Below are positions 1-11,905 of a stretch of 64,000 nt of DNA, piece by piece. The notes beneath the pieces were generated by a model. The model was not told the origin of the DNA and made no database searches. It saw only the letters and a list, made by a program, of their open reading frames with translations. Numbering within the stretch: the stretch's first letter is position 1; each line of letters starts with the position of its first letter. The stretch is from Cunninghamia lanceolata (Eukaryota > Streptophyta > Pinopsida > Cupressales > Cupressaceae): NCBI GenBank assembly GCA_027924645.1, contig BSBN01001752.1, forward strand, positions 11,612,001 to 11,676,000. Direction: 5' to 3'. Position numbers and translations under genes: made by a program.

Positions 1-267
1 ATCAATCAAATGGGCAAAGAAATGTTGTGTGCTTCCATTGTAACTGATCTGGTCATTTTGTAAGATTCTGCAGAAGTAGGACCAATGAAGGAAGAGGTTC
101 GATGAACAGAAAACTAGATGAGCAGAGACAAGACAAAGGCAAAAGAAAAATTGAAGAGAATGAGATCCAGAATGAAACAAGTGAGACATGGGTGAAGAAA
201 GCAATTTTGAACCACAGTGATGGGTCTGCACCAGAATCTGGTGCAGATAATTCCTCAGGTAATTAAA
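1..267 (+). pseudogene. C-terminal tail of the gag-like zinc-knuckle protein, element A
   Basis: Aligned by eye with element B, bases 1-90 match the last zinc knuckle and what follows at about 24975-25065. The Cys/His residues are largely lost here and there are stops. The part around 170-267 reads as a Lys-rich segment with WVKK, then DGSAPESGA, and ends in TAA at 265-267. Element B keeps the same WVK-R...DGSAPESGA tail before its own stop at 33195-33197, so the reading frame end is supported by two copies. The family role would be nucleic-acid binding in a virus-like particle; that is inference from the knuckles in copy B. Confidence 0.5.
228..244. repeat. Perfect palindrome in the gag tail, conserved in element B
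   Basis: GCACCAGA and TCTGGTGC flank a single A; in this copy the arms extend to 11 bp each (225-247). The same 8-1-8 palindrome is at 33159-33175 in element B. It encodes the conserved SAPESGA stretch, so protein conservation may be enough to explain it. A second, shorter inverted repeat (GTGCC/GGCAC, 329-345) lies downstream and also has a counterpart in B (33261-33276). Confidence 0.6.
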
Positions 268-708
268 TTAGGAGCTCTGGCTCAGGGAGAGCAGCAATAA
301 AAATCAAAATTCCTCAACCAGTAAGCAAGTGCCTGAATCTGGCACAGTAAGAAAAGAGATCTTGGATTGTTTCAGATCATTTGAAAGGATTTCTAGAAGA
401 AAAAGGGTGGATATGACAAATTGCAGAATAATTCATGAGAAACTGTTCAACAATAGAGTAACCGGATGTACTAGGGCAGAGCATTTAATACAAAGACAAA
501 TTAAGTGCTGCAGAGCATAAAAGGGTTATTCATTCCCCAGTTAGATCACTTTGCATTAGAAGAAAGAAAGAAGTGAAGAAGTGAATGAGCTTTAAGCTGA
601 GAATTCCCAAGAATTGAAGTGCGAAGCAGATCCTCAAGCAAAACCCTAACCTGGGGAAGAAGGTATTTTTGTTTTCTATGAAATCTCTTGAATTCTCAAT
701 CTCTACAA
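268..708 (+). other. Spacer between gag tail and ORF2, element A
   Basis: I see no conserved coding domain. The stretch contains CTCAGGGAGAG near 281-291, which resembles the post-pol CTCAGGGGGAG of copia element C (about 55505). This suggests that pol was lost between the gag tail and a former post-pol region. It ends with AAGGTATTTTTG (about 659), matched by AGGTATTTTCC upstream of ORF2 in element B. That could be a splice donor or simply shared leader; I cannot tell. Confidence 0.4.
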
Positions 709-3700
709 ATGGCTACACCTTTAGTTGTTGATGTCACCAAAAGGCCCCGTTCTGAATTTAAGAAGAATCCTTACAAATCTATAGAATTCAAACCGCTAGG
801 AGCCTTTTCAGGTATTCCATATGGGGTTTTACATGTTGAAGACATTTGGGAATACATCCACTATAACATGGATGGATTTAAAACCTAAAACTCTTGGATT
901 TGCTCAACAACTACTTAACTGATGATAGTCATAAATTGAAACTAGAATACAAAGCCCTAGAAAGAAAACACTTTCTACAAGTCATTCAGTTTCTGATATT
1001 TGATGAAAATGAATGGGTTTGGTATGTATTGAGCCGAATACATAATGAGTTCATGTGGCTATTGAAACCATTTAAGATTACAAAGGATATTATCAAGACT
1101 GTAACTGGGTTAAATTCCTCCAGCAAATTACCCATACTGAAAGTCATGAAAAACAACACAGTGACTGAAGCTACCGGTGCCAAGTTTGACAAAAGGGCAA
1201 TGACCATCAATGATATCATAGAACCTGATGTCAAATTTGCCTCCATGGTGATTAGGTACAAGATTTACTATTCCAGTAGGGAAAATTCTATCTCCAAAAC
1301 TGCAATATATGCAGCCTATCAAATGGTAAAGGAAAATGTTGATTATGATCTTTGCGAGCTACTACAGAATTAGTTGATTGAGAATCTAAGAAAAATAAAG
1401 AAAGATAGGAAAAATACCTTCAAATATGGTTCCTTGATTATATGCTTGTTCTTCTATTTTATGAATGAAGTACCTAGAATTCAAGGTGTGCATTGGACAA
1501 TTGATAGACTGGTAGCATGGCAAATAAGAGATCACCATCTCAGCCTTGATGACTCCCAAGCCCAAAAGACTACCATTTGGGGCTACTTCAAAAACTTATA
1601 GATTTAAATGCAAGCAAGGGAGAGAATCCCTAAATCAATTGTGGAGAAGTATGAAAATGACATATGTTTCATGGTTGACATAGATCAGTGCTTGATGGAA
1701 GCTGTAGAACTTAGGACAATTTGGATAATGCCTATGGATTATGAAGTGGATGGAAGAGTTTTGGATATGTATGCTCAACATCTTCTGAGCATACCTAAAC
1801 ATACCTCTGTGGAAAGGTTTGGAACCTATAAGGAACTAAGTCTAAAATTGCATGTGGAGCTCAGACAATCAGAGACCAAGAGGAAAGTGCAGAGACAAGT
1901 TGAAAAGTATGCTAAGAGCATTGGCCTAACTAAGGAGGTAGTAAAGTAGAATAGAGAAAGAATTGAAAAGATGAAGAAAAGCACTAAGTAGACTACAGAC
2001 GAAAAAGAAGAAAGTGAGCTGACATCACTCCGGAAGTCCCACCAAGCTCCTCAAGGAAGACAAAGAGTTCTACAACTCTTGCTATGCAACTCAAGTCCAC
2101 TTCCATGAAAAAGCCAGAAGCCACTCCATCTCGTGATGGAGGGAAAAGAAAGAAAACCAAGGCCACAAGAACCCACATGAGTACAAAAGATGATGAGGAG
2201 ATAGAGACAAATGAAGAAGTGAAAGAAATAAGAGCCAAGAAAGCTAGAACTTCAAAGACTTTTGAAAACCAACCTTTTGAAAGCAATAAGGCCAGTAAAA
2301 AGAAAGTAACTGGTAAGGTTGCTATGACAATTGATGAAATTGTAAAAATAATCATTGTTCATGGAAATTTAAAACCTATCAAAGTTTACTATGATAATTT
2401 TGATCAAGCAAATAAGAAAATTTTGGAAGATGTCATTTTCATAAATTTGAATAAATTCAATAGAGCCCTGTTGGAAATTTTACAAGAACTCCCTAAAATT
2501 TTAAGGAAAGTACTGGAAATGAGGAAAGAAGCAGCTAAGGATAAAGACATGGAACTTAGAGAGTATGTTCTCTCCACTTTGTGCCCTATGATGACTAGAA
2601 GAGAAGCGGACAAAATCCTCGGAGAAGTTAAAGATAAATTTAGAAGCAAAGTCTAGATGAACAAATTGATGCTTGGTGAAACTGAGGAAATTGCAAAAGA
2701 AATAGAAGAAATTTTGAGAAAGGCTTTAGACAAAGATAAATATTATATTATTTTAGAGAAACAAATAGAAGAAGTCAATCCTCTAGTTTTGGAACATGAA
2801 GCTCCAGAAGAACAGATTAACAAAAGAATTGATGACCAAGGTGTTAATTTAGATCCTCCAGAGTTAACCTATGAAAAGACTAATGTTGGATTTGATTCAT
2901 AAAATCTGAATGTTGGAGAAGTCCAGGAAGAGGAACAAGTCAATCAAGAGGACATAGATATGATGGACAAAATAGTTGATGTAGGAGTAACTCCTCCACC
3001 TGATCATTTTGGAAAAGAAGAGAATATTGTTACTACACAGAGCCCTCCAGATCAGGTAGCAAGCTATGAATAAATAGGAAAGAGTTCCTCTATAGAGAAC
3101 ATAGAGAAAAATAAAGAAAAGAAAGAGGAGGAAAAAGGAAAGAAATACAAAGCAGAAGAAGATGGTGCAAATGTTGAAACACCTAAAGTAGATACTGAGA
3201 AATCTGACGAACAAAAGGATGGTTCAGAAATTGTTGCAAGAGACACTACAGATGCAGTGAAAAATCTTCTTGAAAAAGAGATGATTAAGCTTGATGAGCC
3301 TAGACTACTCCAAGGATTAGCCAATCTAGATGCTCTCTCTCCAATTCAATTGATGAAAATAGCATCATTCACCCAAGTAAAGGCTAGAGAAAAGATGTTA
3401 AAGTTCCACATGGAGGACAATGAGCTACTGGGGCTTGGAACTAGTATTTTGGAGAAGTTAATGCCATCCTACCAGAAGAGTCCATTTGATTCCCCATCCA
3501 GACATCTAAAAAATCTTGTAAGTTCTGTAAATACTCATTTTGTATCCTTTGAAAAATCTGCAGAGGCAAAGGTCTGGAAAGAGTTTCTGGATAAGAAATT
3601 TAGTGAAGTATAGAATCTAATAGGAAATGTTTGGATGATTCTTAGTATTAGCATAAGGAGTATTCAGAATGCTTTGAATGATGGAAGAGATATGTACAAA

Positions 3701-4122
3701 TTCTATCTATCATGGCCCAAAATTAGTGAGGATATTGAGAAGAAGATAAAGGAACAAGAATAGAAATTGTTAAATCTCTCACAAACTTTTGATCCTCTAA
3801 CAGTTTCACCTATAAGTTAGGAATGTCAAGTAATTAGCTTGACAGATGAGATAAAGAGGCTCGGTAAAGAGAAAATTAACATTATGAAGAGAATGTGTGA
3901 GCTCCAGGAATTAATTACCCCCAAGTTAGAAACTATGTTTAATGCCTTATCAGAAGCTCAGACTACACTTTAGACAAGCAATCCTTCAGATCTGACAAAG
4001 GCAAAAGCATATGCATTTTTGTTAAGTGGGTACATCTCTATTTTGGATGGAATAAAGAGTACTTAGGCCTCTAAACTTGTACAATTGAAAAATAGTTTTG
4101 TAGATATTCTCAAGTTCATGTG
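709..4122 (+). pseudogene. ORF2 of element A: large protein of unknown function (about 1,130 codons, broken)
   Basis: The start is taken at the ATG of ATGGCTAC because element B starts ORF2 with the same word. The reading continues in three frames: about 709-888, 894-1990 and 2084-4122, with shifts near 885 and 2030. In-frame stops include 1371-1373, 1599-1601, 1947-1949, 2654-2656, 2900-2902, 3071-3073 and 3611-3613. The N-terminal 400 or so residues look globular, with blocks shared with copy B (GAFSGIP.GVLHVEDI; PFKITKD.IK.V.GL; KYGSLI.CLFFY.MNE; FMVD.DQCLMEVVE). The middle is Lys/Glu-rich and probably disordered, and the C-terminal third looks helical or coiled coil. I see no catalytic motif, signal peptide or credible membrane anchor, so it does not look like an envelope protein. 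The N-terminal part faintly recalls 'putative plant transposon protein' domains; this is a weak impression only. Confidence 0.6.
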
Positions 4123-4210
4123 AATAGAATGATTACTTGTACATATGCGGTCCTATATATAAATTTTTGGCAAATTTTGGCTTGCGAACCCCACCCTTTT
4201 CCATTGATGA

Positions 4211-4369
4211 CAAAGGGGGAGTGAAGTTTAGTGAAAAATGAGGAATCCAGCTAAGGGGGAGCACTAGAAAGTAGTGTGAACAATAGTATGGAGCACAAGA
4301 TAAGGGGAAGCTATTTCAATACTTAGTTATTTTTCACTAAGTGTTGCCATCAATGCCAAAGGGGGAGAT
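4211..4369 (+). promoter_or_regulatory. Cluster of polypurine tracts before the 3' LTR of element A
   Basis: AAAGGGGGAG-type tracts occur near 4212-4222, 4253-4262, 4302-4310 (weaker, AAGGGGAAG) and 4358-4369, the last directly at the LTR start. The final one is in the normal position to prime plus-strand DNA synthesis. Multiple tracts of this form are familiar from the SIRE/Maximus group of plant copia elements, from memory. Confidence 0.7.
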
Positions 4370-4534
4370 TGTTGGTGTTACCTTTTGAGTAGCCCTTATT
4401 TGATTTTCATAAAATTTCCCTAAGCAAGATTCAACTTATCATCTTCCCCTATTTGTCATATCTTTGTTTCTTAAGTCAGCTCTTTATTCTTTAAGTTCAC
4501 CCGCCTATTGTCTTTTGTATGTGAAATTACTAAA

Positions 4535-5090
4535 GGATTGAACCTTTAAACTTGAACCATTCTTAAAGTTCAAAAGTTTAATGGTTCAATGGGTTTAATA
4601 CTTCAATGTTTCTAAAAGTGAACTATCAGCCCTTTTTGTTTAACTCAAATATGTCTTTGAACCCTCCGGTTGAACTTGAACCCTTTTTCCCAATAGTTTA
4701 AAGGTTCAACGATTCAAAAGTTCAAATGCTCAATGCTTCATAAAGAGTCGTGTTCACTTAGTTCCCTTGTTTAATTTAATATATCGTTGAACCTTCTACT
4801 TGAACCTTATAACGGAGTTCAATGGTTCAATGGTTCAATGGTTCAAAGTTTAAAGTTTTTTGCAAAGTCATGTGACTGTTGGCTGGTCTGTGTAGTCCAT
4901 CTCGTATCATTGAACCTTCGAGTTGAACCACATTCCAATGGTTCAAAGGTTCAATAGTTCAAGAGTCTGAAGTTCAACATTCCTTAAAAGTGAACTGTTT
5001 GCCCCTCCATGTAATTCAATTTATATATTTGAACCTTCGCATTGAACCACTTCCCAAACGTTCAATGGTTCAATGGTTCAAGGGTTCAGT
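4535..5090. repeat. About five tandem 116-128-bp units with TTGAACC / GGTTCAA inverted arms
   Basis: Each unit opens with two close TTGAACC words (near 4540, 4656, 4783, 4909 and 5028) and closes with several GGTTCAA words, such as TCAATGGTTCAATGGTTCAA. The two halves are reverse complements, so every unit could fold into a hairpin. Units are diverged from one another. It sits in the first 700 bases of the insert, where an LTR promoter region would lie. Confidence 0.75.
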
Positions 5091-5368
5091 GACTATAATC
5101 TCATTTCTCCCCAAGGCTCTCTAAGTCAAAATTTAGCGGGAAATTTGGAGGAAAATATATCCAAAACTCATTATGAAACAGAAAGTTCTAGTTTTTGGAA
5201 GGTTGTGGATAATTATTATACATCATGGTCACGCGTGAAGAATGCTTTCCATTAATGTAGATGTCAGAATTCATGTCTTTTCAAGCATTTTTAGCACGAA
5301 TTGTTTCGGGTGATAATTATTCGACCCGGTTAATGCCGTTTTCAAAGAGAACAAACCAAATTTAGCAA

Positions 5369-7007
5369 ATGAACATACTATGTGATGAAAAGGAGAATAG
5401 CGCAAGAGGTATAAGATCCTTGTTGCCCAAATTTCACAGTAATTTCAGATACATTGAAGGTACTTCCAAGTCAAAAACTGGAAGGAGTCCTGTCATCAAA
5501 GAATCCAAAAAGGCCCTTACAACTATTCTGCCTCCCCGTGCACCAGATCAAGGACTAAAAGCAAGAGAAAGAGACAGAATTCTAAAATAATAGTTGTGGA
5601 TTTAAATTTTGAAGAGGATTCAGGAGAAGCAATAGGTGATAAAGAGCCTGATTCACCGATGGCAAAGGAAGTTAATGCAAAACAAGAGATAGAGATTGCT
5701 TCTGACTTTGTTGACTTGATGATGATTTCAAATGTATCCTCTGATCAAGCAAATCCTAGTAAAGAAATCTTGGCCTCTACACCCAAATGGCTAGAAAGCT
5801 TGATCAGTGACAAAAGAAAAATAGTCCCATTTAATTTATCATTGGAGGACATGGTGAGTAAGTGTTTGGGAAAAACTCCCAAATCCAAGAAGCTAAAAAC
5901 AACATCTAGGGTAGATATCGACCCTAATACTGGAAACTGGAGTGCTGAAGTAGCTCGGCTGGCAACTAATGAGGAGGTTCAAGACCCTACGGTTCAAGAC
6001 TTCACAATTAAAAAAATAGATCTTGGAACTACTTCAAGAGCTGCAGATATGCATCATCTAGAGGCATCCACCAAAAAAAATGTCAGCCGAGCCTGGAAAG
6101 ATGAGAAAGATAAAAAGGAATTGAAACAGACCCTGTGCTCGATGGCAGAATACATCGATGCCATTCATAACCCAAATCCACAACCAGTTTCACAACTTTC
6201 TTTGTCTTTTGATCCTAAATTTCTAGCTAACCAAAAAATGTTGGACCAGGTAAACAAGAATAGAATGGTAACTAAAGTATTCGATGATTGGTTGGACTGT
6301 ATTATGCAGAAGGTACAGAATATATTCATGAACTAAAAAATATATATGACAAAACCTCAGTCACCATTGATGACTTGAAGACACAGAATGCTTCCTGGAT
6401 AAAATATGAGGGCAAATGGGTGAACGTGATGAATCAAATTAACGAAGTACAAAAATATGGGATAGCAAAATTTCTGTTAGAAAAGAATTTAATAGGTCTA
6501 GATGAGGATGTACTGTATGTAAGTAAGAAAAACATCAAATGGAGGAATTCAGTGTCCTGACAAGGGTAGATTGAACTCACAAAAATGATCAAAGAAATAA
6601 CTGAATTCACCAAATCATTACAGCATGATCTACAGTGTATTGATGTAAAATATATTAAGGCTGATGGAGAACCAGAAAATGACATCAATACTATGATTCA
6701 ATCCTTTAGGGAGAAGATCAGCTTCATTAAAGAAAGTGACAGCTTATTAACCGAAGATTTCTCTCAGATTTCAAAGGTGGAGTCACTTCTTTATCTCTAC
6801 ATCGACGCACTCCTGGAGCACACAGAGAAGGTGGGGAAAATTTGGAGGGAGAAAGACGTTTGGAAGGCAAGAGTAAAACATATTGGTATTCCCAATTTCC
6901 TAAAAATCTATGAGTTTGTTACAGCATTTCAGGAGTGGAAAGCTCAACGTGCCTCCCCAAATGAACACAACAAATCCGGAGATTCAAATTCGTCACCTCA
7001 GCCATAA
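5369..7007 (+). pseudogene. ORF3: unknown protein of about 545 residues inside the 4376-7742 insert
   Basis: Pieces read in three frames: 5369 to about 5575, then 5575 to about 6290 (entered through KIIVVDLNFEED), then about 6290 to 7007, so at least two single-base shifts are needed. Two in-frame stops fall near 6558-6570. The first third is Lys/Ser-rich, with segments such as PKWLESLISDKRKIVPF. The C-terminal half is helical or coiled-coil-like, with many Ile/Leu/Lys/Glu and conserved-looking Trp residues, and it ends in SSPQP. I recognise no gag, pol or host domain. It is not obviously related to ORF2. It could be a captured host gene piece or an element-specific accessory ORF. Confidence 0.45.
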
Positions 7008-8838
7008 TCTTTCTTACACAATTTCTTTATTCAGTTTTTCAGGTAAAGTTATTTTCAAAAACTTGATCTTTAAATGAATTTGTAAAAATTAAATATCACA
7101 TGGGTTAGAGTTACTTTAACTCTGGGTTTGGTTTACATGATTGGATAATTAGGGCAACTATATATATGTTTTTAGTTGTTAAAACTGACACAGAAGTGAA
7201 GGAGAAGACACAAAAATTTTGGAGCTAAACCTTTGTTGTTTTTCAATATATGTGATGTTTACCTGAAACATTTTTCATCTGTGAATGAAAAGGAGAAATA
7301 ATTACTACATGCTTAGATCTGTGTATTTGAGTATTTGAAATCAGGTTTTTTGTGCGAAATCTTCTTTCATTGGATAACTCATTATATGTGTTTTATCTTT
7401 TGTTGGTTTAGCAATACACTTGTTCATATATCTAATTATTATTGAAAATAGAATCTGTGTATTCTATTACTAAATGATGTTGTAGAAAAAGATATTGCAT
7501 TCATAACATGATGATGTATGGATGTTAGTTTGCCTTTAAGCACTTTCTAGTTAAAAGTGTATTTGAAGAATTAGGATAATTTGAATTCATTGAAGATCCT
7601 AGAGGGAGCTATACCTTAATTTAGAGGGCAACTATTCTTGATAGTTCACCCATTTGTTGTTTAACCCATTTGTTCTTGAAAAAAGAAGGATATAGAGTTA
7701 GAATAAAACATTTTTAGATCATGACAAATCTGTTAGCCAACAGTTGGCAAGAGACACTGCTAGGCATGATAGGTTTTGTCATTGATGGCAACTAACATCA
7801 TCCCATCCATTCGTATAACACAATTTGTTCACACCAGAAGTCAAAATTAGAATTTATCTAAGTCCAGGTAGTCAAGAACAGAGCAGATGACAGGGTCTGG
7901 TATCTTGATCCGGATCTCTCTGGTGGAAAGGCATGGTTTTTTGTGGATCTAAGTTAATTGTAATAATTGTTAACACACTCTAAATCCATAGTTTTGTCCT
8001 CTGGAGATGAAGGAATCAAAAGTTATTAGCTTCTGAGTATCAGGTCTCAATTTGACAAAACATATAGAAGAAGAACAGGCTGACCTTGCAAATGATCTTA
8101 ACTCTGAATGTATAGAAGTTGTTTATTGGGCAATGTGTGATAATCAGTGATGGTAGCTGACATGATTGATGATTTTTAAGTGCAAGTCTTGATCCACATC
8201 TCATATTATGTATGGATCTAGCTGACAGAGCAGAGTACTCTACAAAGTTGTAAATGTTCTTGAAGCTGACTGGTAAAAAGATTGTAGATTATTCTGCAGT
8301 TATACATACCCAATGAAATTGGATGATTTTGGTGTGTGTGTGTTACAACTATGGAGTAATCATGAAAAGAAGCAGAGATCAAAGTTCAGATGCTAGCAGA
8401 ATAGTAAGAGGAGGAGAGTAAAGATGAAGTGTATCAAGTCAGTCTTCTATGCTTAACTGTAACTGAACTCTAGCATTAATAGATGCCAAATATTAGTTCA
8501 AATATTTTGGAACTCTTGTTTCTTGTAGGCAGTGAGCCTTCTTTTGAGAAGTGAGCTATGGGCAGTGAGCTCGAATGCATGTGCATTCCCCATTGTAATA
8601 CTTTTAACAAAGTATAATCTTTGTGGGTTAACCCCCATAGTGGTTTTTCCCTTAAATGGGTTTCCACATCAAAAATCTTGGTGTCAAGTGTACTATTTTC
8701 ATTTTTGCTCATGTGTTATTGATTAATGCTAAAATGTTTTGGTTATAAGTTATAAAAGAAGATTAAGAGAAAGAAATTGTTAAATTGTGTGACAACTAAT
8801 TCACCCCCCGCTCTTAGTTGTCTGGACCTAATTCAACA

Positions 8839-10142
8839 CAAGCATGTTCAACCTATCATCGACTTCTCTTTCCATATGCTCATTGTTTGACTATGTAGTA
8901 GTATTAGCATCATGAAATGAGGCATCTTATTCAAGTTCAATCCTATGTGTAGAGGTAGGGGAATTAGGACGTGATCCTAATCTCAGATTTCCTGTGTTTG
9001 TGAAATTTGTTGCATCCAAATATTCGTATTGTTCCTCTTGGAATATGTCCCTATCTCTTCTAGTTCTGTTGATTGGATCTCTAGGCATACCATATTTTTG
9101 TTTAGGATTCCTCCTACAAGTCCTAACCATTTTATCACTAGAATCATTTGAAGTATAAGGATATGTATCACCATGCTCATTATCACCAATTGAAGGACCA
9201 ACATCATCTCTTTGAAATGTATATCTGGTGGACTTACCTTTGTTTGTAGCTTTCCAAGTAGTATGCTACCTCCCAAAGTGTGTTTATCTTTCCTCCTGCT
9301 CTTGTGGATTTTTTGGGTCCTTTCCTCTTTTTATCTTTGATTCTTGTGTTTAGTTCTTGTTGTGTTCAATTGAACAGAATCACCACTCTTCACTTGGGAA
9401 GAGACAAATTTTCTTTATTAGCAGAGGACTTAGGATATTAACCAAGAATTTAGTGTCTCCCTAGAAATGAAACCACTTTGGTTGGTGCTCAAAGTTGAGA
9501 CTCCTCAAATCCCTAAATCTAGGTGATTTTTGAGTATTAGGGTTGTCAAAATCATGGTAAAAGCTACAACTTATGTTCAAGTTGAGGAAACTAAGGCCAA
9601 CATGGATAAGGTGGGTAAGACCTTATTCTTATTTTGGATCTACTAAACCAAGGGGGTATTCCCTAAGGTGTTAGGGATAGGACCTATAATACCATAAACT
9701 CATCCCTTGTTATAAACTATACTAATGCCCAAGAGACTCCAAATTCTATCACTAAGTACCAAAAAGCTATTTTGAAAAGAACACAAGAATATAACACCTT
9801 CATTAAGTAGATGCATAAAAAAACTAGGAGTCTAAAATGAGGTAGTAATAGCCCCTAATTATCATGCATTCATTTAGACATGGTTGTGAGTAAAACCAAA
9901 ACAACACAAAAGGATAAGAGATTGTAATTTTGTTGTGTTTGAGTGTGTTGAGGGAAAGAAAGGTTGACACACAACAAATCGGTGCCTATATCCAATTAGG
10001 GCAGAAAATTTTAGACATTCAATCAAAGGGGACATAATTGCAATCAAATTTGATACCTAATCAAGATTATCAAAGACTATAACTGGCAATTTATTGCATA
10101 AGCTAGGCTCTATACAGACCAATAGGCAGCTAGAAGATTAGA
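8839..10142. other. Unclassified flank; no supported gene
   Basis: The sequence follows the LTR end of element A directly. The only open stretch of note is on the minus strand (8927 to about 9190), polar and Arg-rich with DSSDKMVRTCRRNP. I could not match it to a family and give it no function. The rest (9300-10142) is AT-rich with no clear coding or repeat structure. Confidence 0.3.
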
Positions 10143-11905
10143 TAACATAATTTAAAGAGCAAGACTACATTGAGAGGGGGGTGAATCAGTGTAGTTTTAT
10201 CCTAACACCTTATTCAATAATCTTAAAAACCTTTCTAAGAAAAGAATATAAATGATCACCAAGCAAAACATCCACACATGACATCAATATTTGCATGGAA
10301 ACATTATGAGGGAAAAAACCGCTAAGAGTTGCTTGAGTCTACTGCTCAAATCCAACCTCAAAAGAAAGAAGATTATAGTTGTTTTAAAAGCACCCACTTC
10401 AAGGTACAACCACACCTAGTACAATGTTTTTCAGACTCCAATCTCAAGCTACAATACACACTTGATAAACAACACAACACACTACTTGAGGCACCAACCT
10501 CAATCAATGAAAATGAGACACCGATCTCCTGAAATTTGATTAAAGTTCATATGCAAAAATTGATTCTACACAATTTGATTTGCATCAATTTGATTCAGAA
10601 ATTACCCTCTGCTAAAAATCTTTACTATAATTTAGTCTTCTTTTGCATACACCTCATACCTACAAAATTTCTTCGCAAGATTGCATTTTCATTCTTCTAT
10701 AAAACCTCACCTTTACCTTATGTTCTTAGTCTTAAAAAAATTCCAAATCATACAAATAAAATATATGTAGCACTTCAAGAATAAAGGTCTCTCTCTATGC
10801 ATAAAAAAATCAAAGAATGTTGTGAAGAAAAGTTTTAAGGAACTTTGTGAACATCGAACCCCAAGAAGTAGTTAACAAACTATTATTAAAACTACTACAA
10901 CTACAATGACGGTCAACCACCCATCAAAGTTTAATCTCAGAAGATGGCCATTGAAGTTTAAAATAACTTTAAACACTGTTCGTCAATTAGATCTTTCACA
11001 CCCTTGGTGAGTTAAATCTGATCCTTTGATTTTCATTTGGCGCCCATCTAAGAATGACCAACCGGATAGAACTGGTCTCCCTAGGTATGGGGGTTGGTCA
11101 TTGAATGACTTTTGGACCCTTAATTAGTCACTTAAGTGACTAGGTAACTTGTTATAATAAGTCAACTCCAAATTAAAACAAAAAGTGTGATAGTCATATT
11201 TCCATTTATAATGTGCACTCTAGGGTTTTAGGAATGTAAAACCTTAGATCTTTTAAAAGAGACAAAACTCCAACTTTTTATCACATGATACTGAATGAAA
11301 AACCAATGAACCTTAACTCTGCCTCAGTTGTAGAGAGCACAAGATCATGATATAGATTTTTACTCCTAAAAGAATTGCTTTAGAGAGAATTAAGGGCACT
11401 AGGGTTTTGACCCTTAAGTGAAGATCTCAACAACAAACTCTACCAAAACCCTTTCACTGGATACCAATTCAATAAACCTCTAACTTTGTTAGGAAGCAAC
11501 AACAATTATGACCACCAAACAAGTACCTTTGACAAGTACTTATCAAATTCAACACCATGAAATGAATGAACAGGTTCCTTAAAACAAACATTAACAAACA
11601 CCATTGTAACTCTTTGCATTTTGTATCAAATATCTTTATGGAGAAACAAGTATCTTTTGCATTGAAACCATCACTGAACAATCCTAACCATCACCATAAG
11701 GATACCTGAATAAACAACCAAGGATACCAAATGATCTATCACAAGATGGTATACCAAATGATCTATCACTTCACCTAGTCTCCTTCATATTGATGACTTT
11801 AATATGGCATAAATCACAACTCTTTTGTATGAACTCTGAGAGGATTCTCCTAACACTAAACTATGTTGACATCAATGCCAACATACCAAATTCATATGCT
11901 AGAGG
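10143..11905 (-). repeat. Decayed minus-strand copia-type LTR (probable solo LTR)
   Basis: It opens with GAGAGGGGGGTGAATCAGT, the reverse complement of the CACCCCCC block at the 3' end of the copia LTRs in this window. A GGAAACATTATGAGGGAAAAAACC segment is like the GGAAAACC...GAAGGGAAAAACC of the 13620 LTR. It ends near 11865-11890 with TGTTGACATCAATGCCAACA, the reversed LTR start. Both ends are diverged and no duplication could be fixed, so the limits are approximate. Confidence 0.45.

Larger units (their letters stand above)
4376..7742 (+). mobile_element. 3.37-kb TG...CA insertion with its own ORF (solo LTR or unknown non-autonomous element)
   Basis: The insert starts TGTTACCTTTTG and ends AGCCAACA, and is bracketed by GTTGG at 4371-4375 and 7743-7747. 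Removing it and one GTTGG restores an LTR start identical in form to element B. TG...CA ends plus a 5-bp duplication are the marks of an LTR-element integration. I could not find a direct repeat of its own ends, so it may be a very long solo LTR. It contains a tandem array of inverted motifs (4535-5090) and a broken ORF of about 545 codons (5369-7007). From 7008 to 7742 I see AT-rich sequence without a gene. Confidence 0.65.
1..8838 (+). mobile_element. Pol-less copia-like LTR element A (3' part; 5' end outside window)
   Basis: The order is gag tail (1-267), a spacer, a large unknown ORF2 (709 to about 4122), a run of GGGGGAG polypurine tracts and a 3' LTR starting TGTTGG at 4370 and ending AACA at 8838. 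The gag tail passes straight to a short spacer and ORF2: no protease, integrase, RT or RNase H motif lies between. Element B (22937-59126) has the same order and is homologous along its length, so the lack of pol is a family trait, not damage to one copy. The 5' LTR and most of gag are off the window. A later 3.37-kb element (4376-7742) sits six bases inside the 3' LTR. The element is decayed, with several stops and frameshifts. Confidence 0.75.
4370..8838 (+). repeat. 3' LTR of element A, interrupted by an insertion
   Basis: LTR sequence is 4370-4375 plus 7748-8838, about 1.1 kb once the 4376-7742 insert and its duplicated GTTGG are removed. It begins TGTTGGCAAGAGACACTG, as do the element B LTRs, and ends in a CACCCCCC...AGTTGTC...AACA block. 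The 8525-8680 part (TAGGCAGTGAGCC, GGTTTTTCCCTTAA, TTCCACATCAAAA) matches the 3' halves of the B and C LTRs. A (TG)n run sits near 8332-8342. Confidence 0.75.

Noticed and set aside
1374..1480. Hydrophobic LIICLFFYFMNEV segment of ORF2 as a membrane anchor of an envelope-like protein
   Set aside because: The segment is short, with no signal peptide, no Cys-rich ectodomain, and Lys/Glu-rich downstream regions; more likely a buried helix.
8927..9276. Minus-strand Arg-rich open frame beyond the element A LTR
   Set aside because: No homologue recognised, no start context or neighbours to support a gene; kept only as a note.
11038..11060. GGCGCCCATC as a possible gypsy primer binding site
   Set aside because: No LTR end next to it and no internal gag following.
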